Origin: Paludibacteraceae bacterium | Lineage (GTDB): Bacteria; Bacteroidota; Bacteroidia; Bacteroidales; Paludibacteraceae | Assembly (NCBI GenBank): GCA_017479885.1 | Contig: JAFVBR010000039.1 | Coordinates: forward strand, 124,001-188,000 | Reading direction: 5' to 3' | DNA: 64,000 nt | Shown: positions 40,844 through 49,733 of the stretch, piece by piece | Numbering within the stretch: the first letter of the stretch is position 1 | Layout of the letters: each line of letters begins with the position of its first letter | Translations under genes and position numbers: made by a program | The notes under the pieces: model-generated | Databases searched by the model: none | What the model was told of the DNA's origin: nothing | What the model saw: only the letters and a program-made list of their open reading frames with translations

Positions 40844-41256
40844 CGTGTGAACAACTTGAAACATTGCTGTATGAGCGAGTAAAAGCGGCAAACCTGCCTA
40901 TTAGCGGCGGTGTTTATTACCGTGGTACACGTCCCATGCAAAACGAGAATGACGAACACAAGGAAGATTGTGTGGTAGCCGTTCTCACAGGCACAGGCGG
41001 AGAGTTGGCAAAAGGCACTTGTCTTGTCAATGTGTATATCCCCGATATCCGCACAAACGGCGGTAGATACCTTAAGAACAGGACGCGGTGCGAAGAGATA
41101 AGCGAGTTGCTTGATGTTTTGCCCTTGACAATTCGCAAAGACTGCGCGGTTTATTTCTCACGCTCCGAGATGATACTGACAGAAGAAGAGCCTGATTTGA
41201 AAGAGCATTTTGTTTCTCTCAAAATGGATTTCAAACTCATACAGGAAAATTATTAA
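40840..41256 (+). CDS. Putative tail terminator protein
   Basis: This 138-residue protein lies between gp10-like and tail tube genes. Its size and pattern (VVAVLTGTGGELAKGTCLVNVYI, KMDFKLI) suit tail terminators, which stop tube growth and join the head. Inferred from order. Confidence 0.55.
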   Translation: MTCEQLETLLYERVKAANLPISGGVYYRGTRPMQNENDEHKEDCVVAVLTGTGGELAKGTCLVNVYIPDIRTNGGRYLKNRTRCEEISELLDVLPLTIRKDCAVYFSRSEMILTEEEPDLKEHFVSLKMDFKLIQENY

Positions 41257-41276
41257 CACTCTAAAATCTTAAAGAT

Positions 41277-41819
41277 ATGGTACTTTCATGGGGCAAACCC
41301 GATTTGTACGTCCGTCTGCTTGGCAACAATGCAGCGGTGTGGCGTAAATTATCCACGCCAAAGGAAGATTCTACCCAACTGACCACTTCAGAGGGCGACA
41401 AGAACGAAGCGAAAGCAGAGGGAGGCTCATTGGTAGATGTCAAGTACAAGAAGTCCTCCTTTGAACTTGCTGCCGATTTCTTCATCAAGAAAGGTGAGAA
41501 AAAGCAGTTTGGAGAAAAGGACGGTCTTGTGGCTGGCAACTACGAGATATATGTCGTTCCTGCTGAAGATGAAGAGGCGTATGGTATGTATATGCCGAAA
41601 GTGGCTGTTAGTGTCACCACTAACTATACTGCGGCTGACGGTTTCACACAGAACATCAAATTCTCCGCTATCGAGAAAGACAACAATACCGAACAAATGC
41701 AGTTGGGCGTTGTGGAGGTTGTCAAAACGGGCAACGATGTCTCGTTCAACTTCACTTCTATCGAAGCAGAAAGCGAGTTCGGTGATGACAGCACATCTGC
41801 CAGTACACCAACGGCGTAA
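41277..41819 (+). CDS. Major tail tube protein
   Basis: This 180-residue beta-rich protein is followed by a terminator, which often marks a highly expressed tube gene. It has YEIYVVPAEDEEAYGMYMPKVAV and a C-terminal Ser/Thr tail. Position between terminator protein and tail chaperone fits the tail tube. Confidence 0.72.
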   Translation: MVLSWGKPDLYVRLLGNNAAVWRKLSTPKEDSTQLTTSEGDKNEAKAEGGSLVDVKYKKSSFELAADFFIKKGEKKQFGEKDGLVAGNYEIYVVPAEDEEAYGMYMPKVAVSVTTNYTAADGFTQNIKFSAIEKDNNTEQMQLGVVEVVKTGNDVSFNFTSIEAESEFGDDSTSASTPTA

Positions 41820-41826
41820 TCTATCG

Positions 41827-41859
41827 GGCGTAGGGTTGAAATACCCTATGCCTTTCTTT
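41827..41859 (+). terminator. Terminator after the tail tube gene
   Basis: GGCGTAGGGT (41827-41836) pairs with ACCCTATGCC (41843-41852) and is followed by TTTCTTT. It would give more capsid and tube mRNA than tape-measure mRNA; the rest must read through. Confidence 0.75.
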
Positions 41860-41861
41860 GG

Positions 41862-41914
41862 GTGAGTGCGGAACGCAGCGCACTAACAGCGTAGAGGCTC
41901 GTAACCTCTCTCAC
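41862..41914 (+). other. Structured leader before the tail chaperone gene
   Basis: An outer pairing GTGAG (41862-41866) / CTCAC (41910-41914) encloses AGTGCG/CGCACT (41865-41870/41879-41884, partly competing) and AGAGG/CCTCT (41893-41897/41905-41909). It lies between the terminator and ATG 41920, which is at 41920-41922. It may tune translation or readthrough. Confidence 0.4.
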
Positions 41915-41919
41915 TCTCT

Positions 41920-42663
41920 ATGAGCAAGAAGAAAGAGGAAAAACCGAATATCAATATAGATGCTTGCGTTGAAGAAACTATATTAGAAATGCCTATCTCC
42001 TTTTCACTTGATGGGCATTACTTTTATATATTTCCTCCTTCAGTCGGCATAGTCTTTCTCACACAACCTTTGATGAGAGAGTTACATCTTAACAAAGACC
42101 TTTTCATTATCCGCGAAGAATTTGAGTATGTACGTATAGCGATAGAGCAGCGAGAAAAACTGCTCCGTCTTGTTGCTATTCACTCTTTCAGCAATCGCCA
42201 CGATGCTATCTATGAAGATAAAATCCTTCAGCGCATGTCGGAATTAGAGCCGCTTGAAGCGACAGACCTTGCCGCAATCTTTTCTACCTTGTTGAGGTGG
42301 ATGACTTACCAAGAGCAGTTTATCAAACATTTCTGTATTGACACAGAGCGCAAGCAGAAAGAGAAAATCTCCGAGTTCAAGAAGAAAGACAGTAGCAGTG
42401 TTACTTTCGGGGGGCGTTCTATATTCGGTTCTTTGCTCGACATGGCATGTGAGCGATATAAATGGCGATTGGATTATCTCTTATGGGAGATAAGTGCCAC
42501 AACACTCAATATGATGTTAGCGGATAGTATCACCACTATGTATCTTTCAAAAGACGATGCGAAGAAATGCGGAGTATCGACTGACGGCATAGTGATAAAG
42601 ATGGATGACCCGCGCAACAAGGAAAAGATAAAGCAGTTAGTACGCCAACTTAAAAAGAAATAG
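41920..42663 (+). CDS. Tail assembly chaperone (fused form)
   Basis: This is a 247-residue protein. The N-terminal part (about 1-150) resembles gpG-type chaperones, and the C-terminal part (YKWRLDYLLWEISATTLNMMLADSI) the gpT-type extension with its aromatic Trp-Glu core. Many tailed phages make these by a programmed frameshift; here one continuous frame encodes both. It directly precedes the tape measure, as expected. Confidence 0.72.
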   Translation: MSKKKEEKPNINIDACVEETILEMPISFSLDGHYFYIFPPSVGIVFLTQPLMRELHLNKDLFIIREEFEYVRIAIEQREKLLRLVAIHSFSNRHDAIYEDKILQRMSELEPLEATDLAAIFSTLLRWMTYQEQFIKHFCIDTERKQKEKISEFKKKDSSSVTFGGRSIFGSLLDMACERYKWRLDYLLWEISATTLNMMLADSITTMYLSKDDAKKCGVSTDGIVIKMDDPRNKEKIKQLVRQLKKK

Positions 42664-42665
42664 TC

Positions 42666-45600
42666 ATGGCAACAGCATCATTTGTAGTAACAGGAAACTC
42701 TGACCCTCTCATATCTTCACTTCGGGCAGCGCAGCGTGAGTTTAATGCGCTTGATGAGCAGGCTCGATTAGCAGGAACTGGCATCGACTCGGCTCTTGCC
42801 CGTGTCAAGTCTTTTGCGCTCCAATGGGGCAGTATGGCAGGTGTGTCGGCAGGCGGTTTTGCTTTGCTCAATCAGATAAAAGAGGTTTCTACCGAAATGC
42901 AGAACACGCAGGCGCAGTTTAAGGTATTCCTCAAATCAAGTGAAGCGGCAGAGGCTTTCATGGATAGGCTTAATAGTTTCGCTTTCAATAATGTGTTTGA
43001 GTTCAAAGACCTTGCGAGCGCATCTGCTCAACTCCTTGCTTATGGTACAGATGTCAATGACATAACGGACAAACTGCATAATCTTTCAGAGGTGGCGGCG
43101 GGTACGGGTCGCAGTATTGGCGAAATGGTAGGTTTGTACAACAAAGTCAAAGCAGCCGATGTGGTGGACTCTCGCACGGAGGTACAGTTGAAAAATGCAG
43201 GTATCGACATCAAGAAAGTGTTAGAGCAAGCCCGTGACCTCAACGAGGGAGCGTTGAAAAACACCAAGATGCGTTTTCAAGACCTTGATGAAGCCTTGCA
43301 GATAGTGTCTAATGACGGGGGCATGTATGCCGGAATGATGGAGGAAAAGATGAAGACTATCGGTGATAGTGTCGGTCTGTTGCAAGATGCTGTCACTCGT
43401 ATGTTCGCCTCTATGGGAGAAAAGATACAAGAGCCAATGGTCGGTGCGCTGAAGTTTACCGCCGAACTCGCAGACAACTGGGAAGAGGTGCTTTCTATCC
43501 TCGGAAAGATAGTTGTCGCTTATGGTGTGTATAAAGGTGTTGCCGCTTTCAATAAGGCTCTCGATAATGCCAAAGTGACCTTTGCCCTCAATCAAGAGAA
43601 AAAGATGCTTGATGAGGTAATTAAGAAAGAGCAGGAGTATAACCAATTACAGTTACGCAAACAGGTCGCGGCTCGCACTAACAACGGTCAGAACCCAGCC
43701 GATAACAAAGGACAAAAGGCTCGTATTCGTGAGTTGCAGGAACTTGAAAAGATACAAAAGAAGAATGGCGAGAGCCTTTCCAAATCACAACAAGAAGAAC
43801 TGCGTAACTTGCAGAATATACAAAATGCCCGTAAAGAGTTAGCCAAAGAACAGGAGAAAGCGAACATACAAGCCGAGGTCGGTAATACCAAGTTGTCTGA
43901 CCAACAGTTAGAGGAACTCGCAGTCAGACGGTTGCAGGTACAGGAAGCGCATGAGCAGTGGGCAGACCGCTCTACACAAATCAATGAAGAATTGGTGTTA
44001 GGCGACAAGGTACTTGCTATGCGTATGGCAGAGATAGGTGTCGTGCAAGACGACAGCAAGAGGCAGGAGATAGAGGACTTGAAGACCCTGACCGACAGCA
44101 GGCGGGCAATGGTCGATACAACCGCCGCCAATATCGAAACGCTTAAAGACCAAATGGAGGTGCAGCGGTCACTCGGCCAAGAGGAAGAAGCCGAAGTTAC
44201 ACGCAAACAGATACTCAACGAAGAAGAGAAACTGCGAAATGAGGAGTTGGAATACGAAAAAGCACTCAAACAAGAGCAGGTTGTTTTAGAGCAGTATTAC
44301 AACGAATGTATCGAGCAAGCCGCCGAAGCCGAAAAGAACAGCGCGAAGGGTACGGAAGAGCATACTCGTGCTATCGAAGCGAAGATGGCGGCAGAACAGC
44401 AGTTGGCAAATGTGCAGCAACGAGGTATCGCCGTTCAGAATATGAACAACACCAGTATCAAGGCGGCAACACTCTCCCTTTGGGCAAACATAAAGGCACA
44501 ACTCACCTTTAAGGCAATGTTTAACGCCGTCAAAGGTTCTATTATTCGTGGTATGGCACAGATAAGTGCAGCTTTCGCATCTAACCCGATAGGGCTTATT
44601 CTTGAAATTGCTGCGGCTCTATGGGCGGCAGGTAGCGCACTATATAGGTTTTTCTCACAGGAGACTGCGGGAGAAAAGCAGCAGAAAGAGTTTATGGAGC
44701 AGCAAGCCAAGTATGAGGCACAAGCACAAAGTGAGATTGATACACTTGACCGTTTGCGTGGTGCTGCAAAACGAGCCTACGATTCGGGCGATATGCAGGA
44801 GTATCAGAAAATCAAAAATCAAATAATATCACAATATGGGCAGTATAATGACCTCTTGAGAACAGAGATAGATGATGTTATCGCGGGAGGAAATGCTTAT
44901 GCTAACCTCGCAGCACTTATCAAAAAAGCGAATGATGAACGTGGTAAGATGGCGGTAACAGGGGACTTGCAGAACCAAATAAAAGAGGAAGATACTACGC
45001 TTACTACAAAACTGCGTGGTATAATGGACGACAAAAAGGTAGATGCCAAAACGCAAGGAAATTCAATGGAGGTTATTCGACAAGTGCTAAAAGAGATAAC
45101 CGACAACCCCGATAAATATAACAACCCGGAGGACAATCGTGCAAATCTTGAAACGGCATTTCGCCGAATAGTTGGTAAGGAACAAACAGACGCACTAAAA
45201 GAGCAGGTAGGTTCGTGGCGAAAGGTGTCTAATGCCGTAATGGACTACATAGAGAATGTCAAAGAGTTGAAAAAGGAGTTGAATGGCTTAGATGATGGCT
45301 CGATACACATGGTTGAGGGCGGTGGCGGTAATGCCAATAAGGTAACTCCGCCCAAAGTGCAACTAAAAGATTTAGAGAGTCAATTAACCAATTTTGCGCA
45401 AGATGTGGCACAAGCCACTACCGCTGTGCTTGAAGATGCAAGCGATACAAACCAACAGACTCTAAAAAGCCAAGAGGATACTTATAAAAGCCAACTTGAC
45501 AGTTTCAAAAAGGCTCTCACAGGCGAAGCGCAGACGATGAGCAATGACGAACTCAACAAGGAGATAGGCAATGCGGAAACTCGTATGCAGGCTCTACACA

Positions 45601-48600
45601 AGCAGATTGAGGACGGGACAAAGGCGATAGCAGCAAACCAACAGGTAGAGGCTCAAAACGCGCAGGCGTTAGCCGAGGTGGAACAGCAGATAGCAGGTTA
45701 TCAGAATATGGCAAACGATGTCAATTCTACTAACCAACAAAAAGTATGGGCAAATCAGCAAATAGCCATCTTGGAGCAGCAGAAACAAGGTCTGTTGCAG
45801 ACAAAACAGACATACGATGCACAGCGTCAGCAGGTCATAGTCGCACAGAAACAGATAGGTTTAGAAAAAGAAAAAGTTACAATCTTCCGCAACCAAAAGA
45901 AAGTGTTGCAAGAGGGTGAGGATATCACTATCGGTCTTAACACTAACGAACTCATCAAGAAAGAAGCGGAGATAACCGCTGCTATCATATCTATCAAGCA
46001 GAATATAGCAAAGAATGGTATCACAACCGAAGACTTGCTAAACCTTGAAGATATGAACTCCAAACTCAAGCAGGTGCAAGACAAACTCTCCACTCTCACA
46101 GGCGGCAAGGACTGGGCAAAGACTTTCAAAAAAGAGCGTGAAGAGGCTATTCGCGAGCAGGAGAAAATAATGAGTTCCGCTATTGACAACGAGGTTGCCA
46201 AGCGCACAGCAGCGTATAAGGCTGACCTTGCTAAAATGCGAGCCGATGCCAAAGAGTATGAGAAAGAACACGCAGGTATAGCGAAGAACGCCAAGTATAA
46301 ACAAAACAAGAGGATAAAAGAGGAAAATCTGAAACTCCAGTTTGAACTCGACATTGCTAATCTTACCAAGCAGTTTACCGAATGGAAAAAAGATATGCAA
46401 CAGGAGAGGTTGCAACTCTATGTGGATATCAACCGCAGTGTGTTAGAACAGGGATTGAACTCTGCCGCGACACAAGAGCAGAAGAACCTCTACCGCAATG
46501 CTATTCGTCAGCAGGAAACGGAGCGCATTAAGACCGACAACACCTCTCAACGTAACGACAAAATAAAAGAAACGGTAGGAGTTGCCGCATATACGGCGTA
46601 CTCTAATGGTGATATGACCAAACTCACCAAAGAGCAGACCGACCAAATTCTTGCTATCGAGGAAGAGTTCAGAAAGAGAGAAGAAACATTATTGCAGCAA
46701 AAGAGTATTCAAGAGAATATCGAAGATGTTGAGGACTATTCCGGTCGTTTTCAGGGCTATCTTGCCGCTATGGTAAAGGCACAAGAAGAGTATCAGACTG
46801 CCGTCAAAGAAGCCAATGAGGGAGATAAATTCAATAGAGATAACAAACTACAGCAAGCCGAGCGGCTGTTTTTGGCAGCAAAAGAGCAGGCAGAGACGGA
46901 GTTCGGGTCAATAGAGATGTTCGGCGAAGATGACCAAAAACGTTTGCAGTCTGTCATTGAAATAGCAGGGAAAGCAGCAGTTTTGTCTGCTGACTCTGTT
47001 ATGAAACTCATTGACGATGCTATAAAGGATATCAAAGATGAAAACGATATACTCTTTCAGACCTTAAAGGGAACACAGGAGCAACTATCCCAAACAGACC
47101 TCAACCTTATAGGCGAAGAAGACAAAAAACGTGCAGAGCAGATAGCCGAGGCACAATGGTCAGAGCAGACAGGACTGACACGTAATGAGGATGGTACAGT
47201 ACGCGAGATGACCGATGAGGAGAAACAACAAAATAGTGAGACGTTAGAGCAGTTGAAGAGCGAAAACGGGGACTTGACCGAAGAGCAACTTGCGCAGATG
47301 CAGACATACATAGACCTGCAAAAGAACATGTTGGAGATACAGGGGCAGATGAATAACAACCAAGCCGTTCTGAACCAACTCCACGAGATGCGAAACTCAT
47401 CTGCGCAAAGAGCCAATGAAACGGAAAAGAGGTCAATACTGGTATCTAACAACCTATTGCAGAATACCGCGAAAGGATTTAGTGAGGTGCAGAAAGCGTC
47501 AGATGCTATATCACAGACTTTCGGCAAGGTACTCTCCAAGAACGCCAAGAAAGCGGTACAGAGCATTAGCAATATAGCAGGGGCAGCAAGTAGTAGTATA
47601 AACACTATCTTGCAACTCATCCCGATGATTGGTAGTATGTCCACTATCACGCAGACGGAGGTAGAGGGTGTAACCGTATTTTCGGTTGCAGGTATTGAAA
47701 CCACGTCCGCAGCAGCAGCGACCGCCATCCGTGCCGTAGAAACCGCCTCCGTTATTCTTGCTATCATATCCGCAGCCATACAGATTGTGACGGCTATCGC
47801 GGACGCTTTGACATCGCTCATTAAGAGTGATACGCAAAAACAACAAGAAGCCCTTGACGATAACCAAGAGAAGTTGGAGCGCATGCAGAAGCAGTTGGAT
47901 ACATTAGACTGGGAAAACTCTCTGAAGAAAGGGTCTGACTATTATAAGGGTCTGTCAAAAGCCGCCAAACAAGCGGAGCGCAATGTGACACAGGCTTATC
48001 AGAATATGCTTGATGCCCAGCGTATCTATCAGGAAACCGCACTCAAATATGGCAAAGACAGCGACAAGGCGAAAGAGGCGCAAGAGCAGTTAGATGAGAT
48101 GACGCAGCAGTATCAAGATGCTTTCTCTGACGTACAAGACCGCTATGAGGAAATGTTAGAGGAATTAACCACCACCTCACTCGATGATTTCTCTTCTTCT
48201 ATGGCTGACGCTCTTATTGAGGGTTTTGAGCAAGGTCGGGAGGGTATCAATGACGCTTGGACTGACACACTCAAAGACCTCGAAAAAGAGATGATGAAAG
48301 CCTCTTTGACAACCGCACTCAAAGACTTGTACAAAGATACATTTGACAATATCTCCAAGAACCTGACGGGTGATGGTGAACTGACGCAGACGGAGATAGA
48401 CACGATGATAAGCGAGTTGGATGCCAAGTCAGAGCAAGCCAAATATATTGCGGAGCGTTACTATGACCTCATGCAAGAGCGCGGTCTGCTTGATGATGCC
48501 GATGCCGAGGGGTCGGAGGGTTTTGGTCAGATGACACAAGATACCGCCGAGGCTCTTAATGCTCGCTTTACCGCTTTACAGATAGAGGGGTCTAATGTTG

Positions 48601-48821
48601 TTGCCGCCACACAAGCAATGCAGGCTATGCTCGGTGATATGCAGAATGATGTCAAGGGGCTGAACCCGATTCTTTCTGCGTTACTCCTTAATTCCGATAT
48701 GGGGTTGCAGTTAGCACAAGAGCAGATTGACCAACTCAATATAATAGCCAATAACACGGCAATGCTCAACGAAACAAACGACAGGCTTAACTCTATATCT
48801 CAAAAAGTAGCCAACCTATGA
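42666..48821 (+). CDS. Tail tape measure protein
   Basis: This 2051-residue protein is mostly coiled coil with very high Gln/Glu/Lys/Ala. The N-terminal domain (about 1-260) is the conserved region of TMPs from Bacteroidetes phages (SGRSIGEMVGLYNKV). Hydrophobic segments lie at about residues 636-663 and 1633-1718, typical of the parts that enter the host membrane. By the usual 0.15 nm per residue the tail would be about 300 nm. No peptidase or muramidase domain was seen. Confidence 0.93.
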   Translation: MATASFVVTGNSDPLISSLRAAQREFNALDEQARLAGTGIDSALARVKSFALQWGSMAGVSAGGFALLNQIKEVSTEMQNTQAQFKVFLKSSEAAEAFMDRLNSFAFNNVFEFKDLASASAQLLAYGTDVNDITDKLHNLSEVAAGTGRSIGEMVGLYNKVKAADVVDSRTEVQLKNAGIDIKKVLEQARDLNEGALKNTKMRFQDLDEALQIVSNDGGMYAGMMEEKMKTIGDSVGLLQDAVTRMFASMGEKIQEPMVGALKFTAELADNWEEVLSILGKIVVAYGVYKGVAAFNKALDNAKVTFALNQEKKMLDEVIKKEQEYNQLQLRKQVAARTNNGQNPADNKGQKARIRELQELEKIQKKNGESLSKSQQEELRNLQNIQNARKELAKEQEKANIQAEVGNTKLSDQQLEELAVRRLQVQEAHEQWADRSTQINEELVLGDKVLAMRMAEIGVVQDDSKRQEIEDLKTLTDSRRAMVDTTAANIETLKDQMEVQRSLGQEEEAEVTRKQILNEEEKLRNEELEYEKALKQEQVVLEQYYNECIEQAAEAEKNSAKGTEEHTRAIEAKMAAEQQLANVQQRGIAVQNMNNTSIKAATLSLWANIKAQLTFKAMFNAVKGSIIRGMAQISAAFASNPIGLILEIAAALWAAGSALYRFFSQETAGEKQQKEFMEQQAKYEAQAQSEIDTLDRLRGAAKRAYDSGDMQEYQKIKNQIISQYGQYNDLLRTEIDDVIAGGNAYANLAALIKKANDERGKMAVTGDLQNQIKEEDTTLTTKLRGIMDDKKVDAKTQGNSMEVIRQVLKEITDNPDKYNNPEDNRANLETAFRRIVGKEQTDALKEQVGSWRKVSNAVMDYIENVKELKKELNGLDDGSIHMVEGGGGNANKVTPPKVQLKDLESQLTNFAQDVAQATTAVLEDASDTNQQTLKSQEDTYKSQLDSFKKALTGEAQTMSNDELNKEIGNAETRMQALHKQIEDGTKAIAANQQVEAQNAQALAEVEQQIAGYQNMANDVNSTNQQKVWANQQIAILEQQKQGLLQTKQTYDAQRQQVIVAQKQIGLEKEKVTIFRNQKKVLQEGEDITIGLNTNELIKKEAEITAAIISIKQNIAKNGITTEDLLNLEDMNSKLKQVQDKLSTLTGGKDWAKTFKKEREEAIREQEKIMSSAIDNEVAKRTAAYKADLAKMRADAKEYEKEHAGIAKNAKYKQNKRIKEENLKLQFELDIANLTKQFTEWKKDMQQERLQLYVDINRSVLEQGLNSAATQEQKNLYRNAIRQQETERIKTDNTSQRNDKIKETVGVAAYTAYSNGDMTKLTKEQTDQILAIEEEFRKREETLLQQKSIQENIEDVEDYSGRFQGYLAAMVKAQEEYQTAVKEANEGDKFNRDNKLQQAERLFLAAKEQAETEFGSIEMFGEDDQKRLQSVIEIAGKAAVLSADSVMKLIDDAIKDIKDENDILFQTLKGTQEQLSQTDLNLIGEEDKKRAEQIAEAQWSEQTGLTRNEDGTVREMTDEEKQQNSETLEQLKSENGDLTEEQLAQMQTYIDLQKNMLEIQGQMNNNQAVLNQLHEMRNSSAQRANETEKRSILVSNNLLQNTAKGFSEVQKASDAISQTFGKVLSKNAKKAVQSISNIAGAASSSINTILQLIPMIGSMSTITQTEVEGVTVFSVAGIETTSAAAATAIRAVETASVILAIISAAIQIVTAIADALTSLIKSDTQKQQEALDDNQEKLERMQKQLDTLDWENSLKKGSDYYKGLSKAAKQAERNVTQAYQNMLDAQRIYQETALKYGKDSDKAKEAQEQLDEMTQQYQDAFSDVQDRYEEMLEELTTTSLDDFSSSMADALIEGFEQGREGINDAWTDTLKDLEKEMMKASLTTALKDLYKDTFDNISKNLTGDGELTQTEIDTMISELDAKSEQAKYIAERYYDLMQERGLLDDADAEGSEGFGQMTQDTAEALNARFTALQIEGSNVVAATQAMQAMLGDMQNDVKGLNPILSALLLNSDMGLQLAQEQIDQLNIIANNTAMLNETNDRLNSISQKVANL

Positions 48822-49288
48822 TGACACAAGACTATTTCAAGCGAATGGTTGCCGACCTGAAAGCGACCTATAAAGACCAACTGTGTGAGGAGAGTTTGGC
48901 GGACATAGATGCCGCCACTACCCTTGCAGATTTCATCGGTGTGCTGAAGAAATATGCAGCATTTTTGAAATACAAGAACATACCCAAAGCAGACTGGGCG
49001 CGAAAATGGTTCGGTGAGTATTTGGAAGAAGCCAATGAGCAGGGCTGTTATCTTGACCAACGTGTACTCATACAAGCACCGCAACAGCCTATTGTGCTGT
49101 TCGGAGATAGCGTGGCAAACCTTACAATAGCAGAGAATGGGTTATACTCTGTCACTTGTCAGGACAATAGCCAGTTGTTTATCTTCGCGATTTCGCCGTG
49201 TGTTTTGCGTGTACGGCTGAAAGATGAAAGTATTGCCCACAAAGCCTATATTCATAAAAAGGCACAAGTAAAAATAAGAAAAGTGTAG
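48818..49288 (+). CDS. Hypothetical tail protein
   Basis: This 156-residue protein overlaps the tape measure stop as ATGA. The start is helical (DYFKRMVADLKATYKDQL) and the C-terminus beta-rich. Its position suggests a tail-tip or assembly role. No family was assigned. Confidence 0.6.
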   Translation: MMTQDYFKRMVADLKATYKDQLCEESLADIDAATTLADFIGVLKKYAAFLKYKNIPKADWARKWFGEYLEEANEQGCYLDQRVLIQAPQQPIVLFGDSVANLTIAENGLYSVTCQDNSQLFIFAISPCVLRVRLKDESIAHKAYIHKKAQVKIRKV

Positions 49289-49292
49289 GATT

Positions 49293-49733
49293 ATGTATGT
49301 ATCAATGTCTATCAACGGGAATGATATATCCCAATACGGACTTATCGCTTTGGAGGGGACGATAGCCGCTCTCATCAAGCCCAACACATATAAGGACTTG
49401 CAGAAAAACGAAAACTCGTCAATGCAGGGTACAATGATATTTGCAACTCCCTCGCTCCGCAGGGTAAAACAACGTGATATTACCTTGCCGTTCCTTTTCC
49501 GTTCTGAATCTCTTTACGACATGCAACGTGCCTTAAATGCACTGCAAGAAGACCTTGTGCAGGGTCAGACGGACGGAGTGAACGAGGTATATGTACCTGC
49601 ATTAGGCACACGGTTTTTCGTCATCTTTAACAACATCTCTGCCTTTTCGCATTTCGGAGACTTACGTAACGGCATGGCAAAGATAAGCATTAAATTTACT
49701 GAACCCAATCCTAACAATCGCATATATGAATGA
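49293..49733 (+). CDS. Distal tail (Dit)-like protein
   Basis: This 146-residue protein has a beta-sandwich pattern (MSINGNDISQYGLIALEGTI, then KQRDITLPFLFRSE) similar to the N-terminal half of Dit proteins. It overlaps the next, very large gene by 8 bases and lies after the tape measure, the usual Dit position. Confidence 0.6.
   Translation: MYVSMSINGNDISQYGLIALEGTIAALIKPNTYKDLQKNENSSMQGTMIFATPSLRRVKQRDITLPFLFRSESLYDMQRALNALQEDLVQGQTDGVNEVYVPALGTRFFVIFNNISAFSHFGDLRNGMAKISIKFTEPNPNNRIYE

Noticed and set aside
42408..42415. G run in the tail chaperone as a slippery site
   Set aside because: The frame is continuous on both sides and both chaperone halves are already in one frame.
47057..47884. 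275-codon minus-strand ORF in the tape measure gene
   Set aside because: It is antisense to repetitive coiled-coil coding, Ser/Cys-rich, with no recognisable domain.
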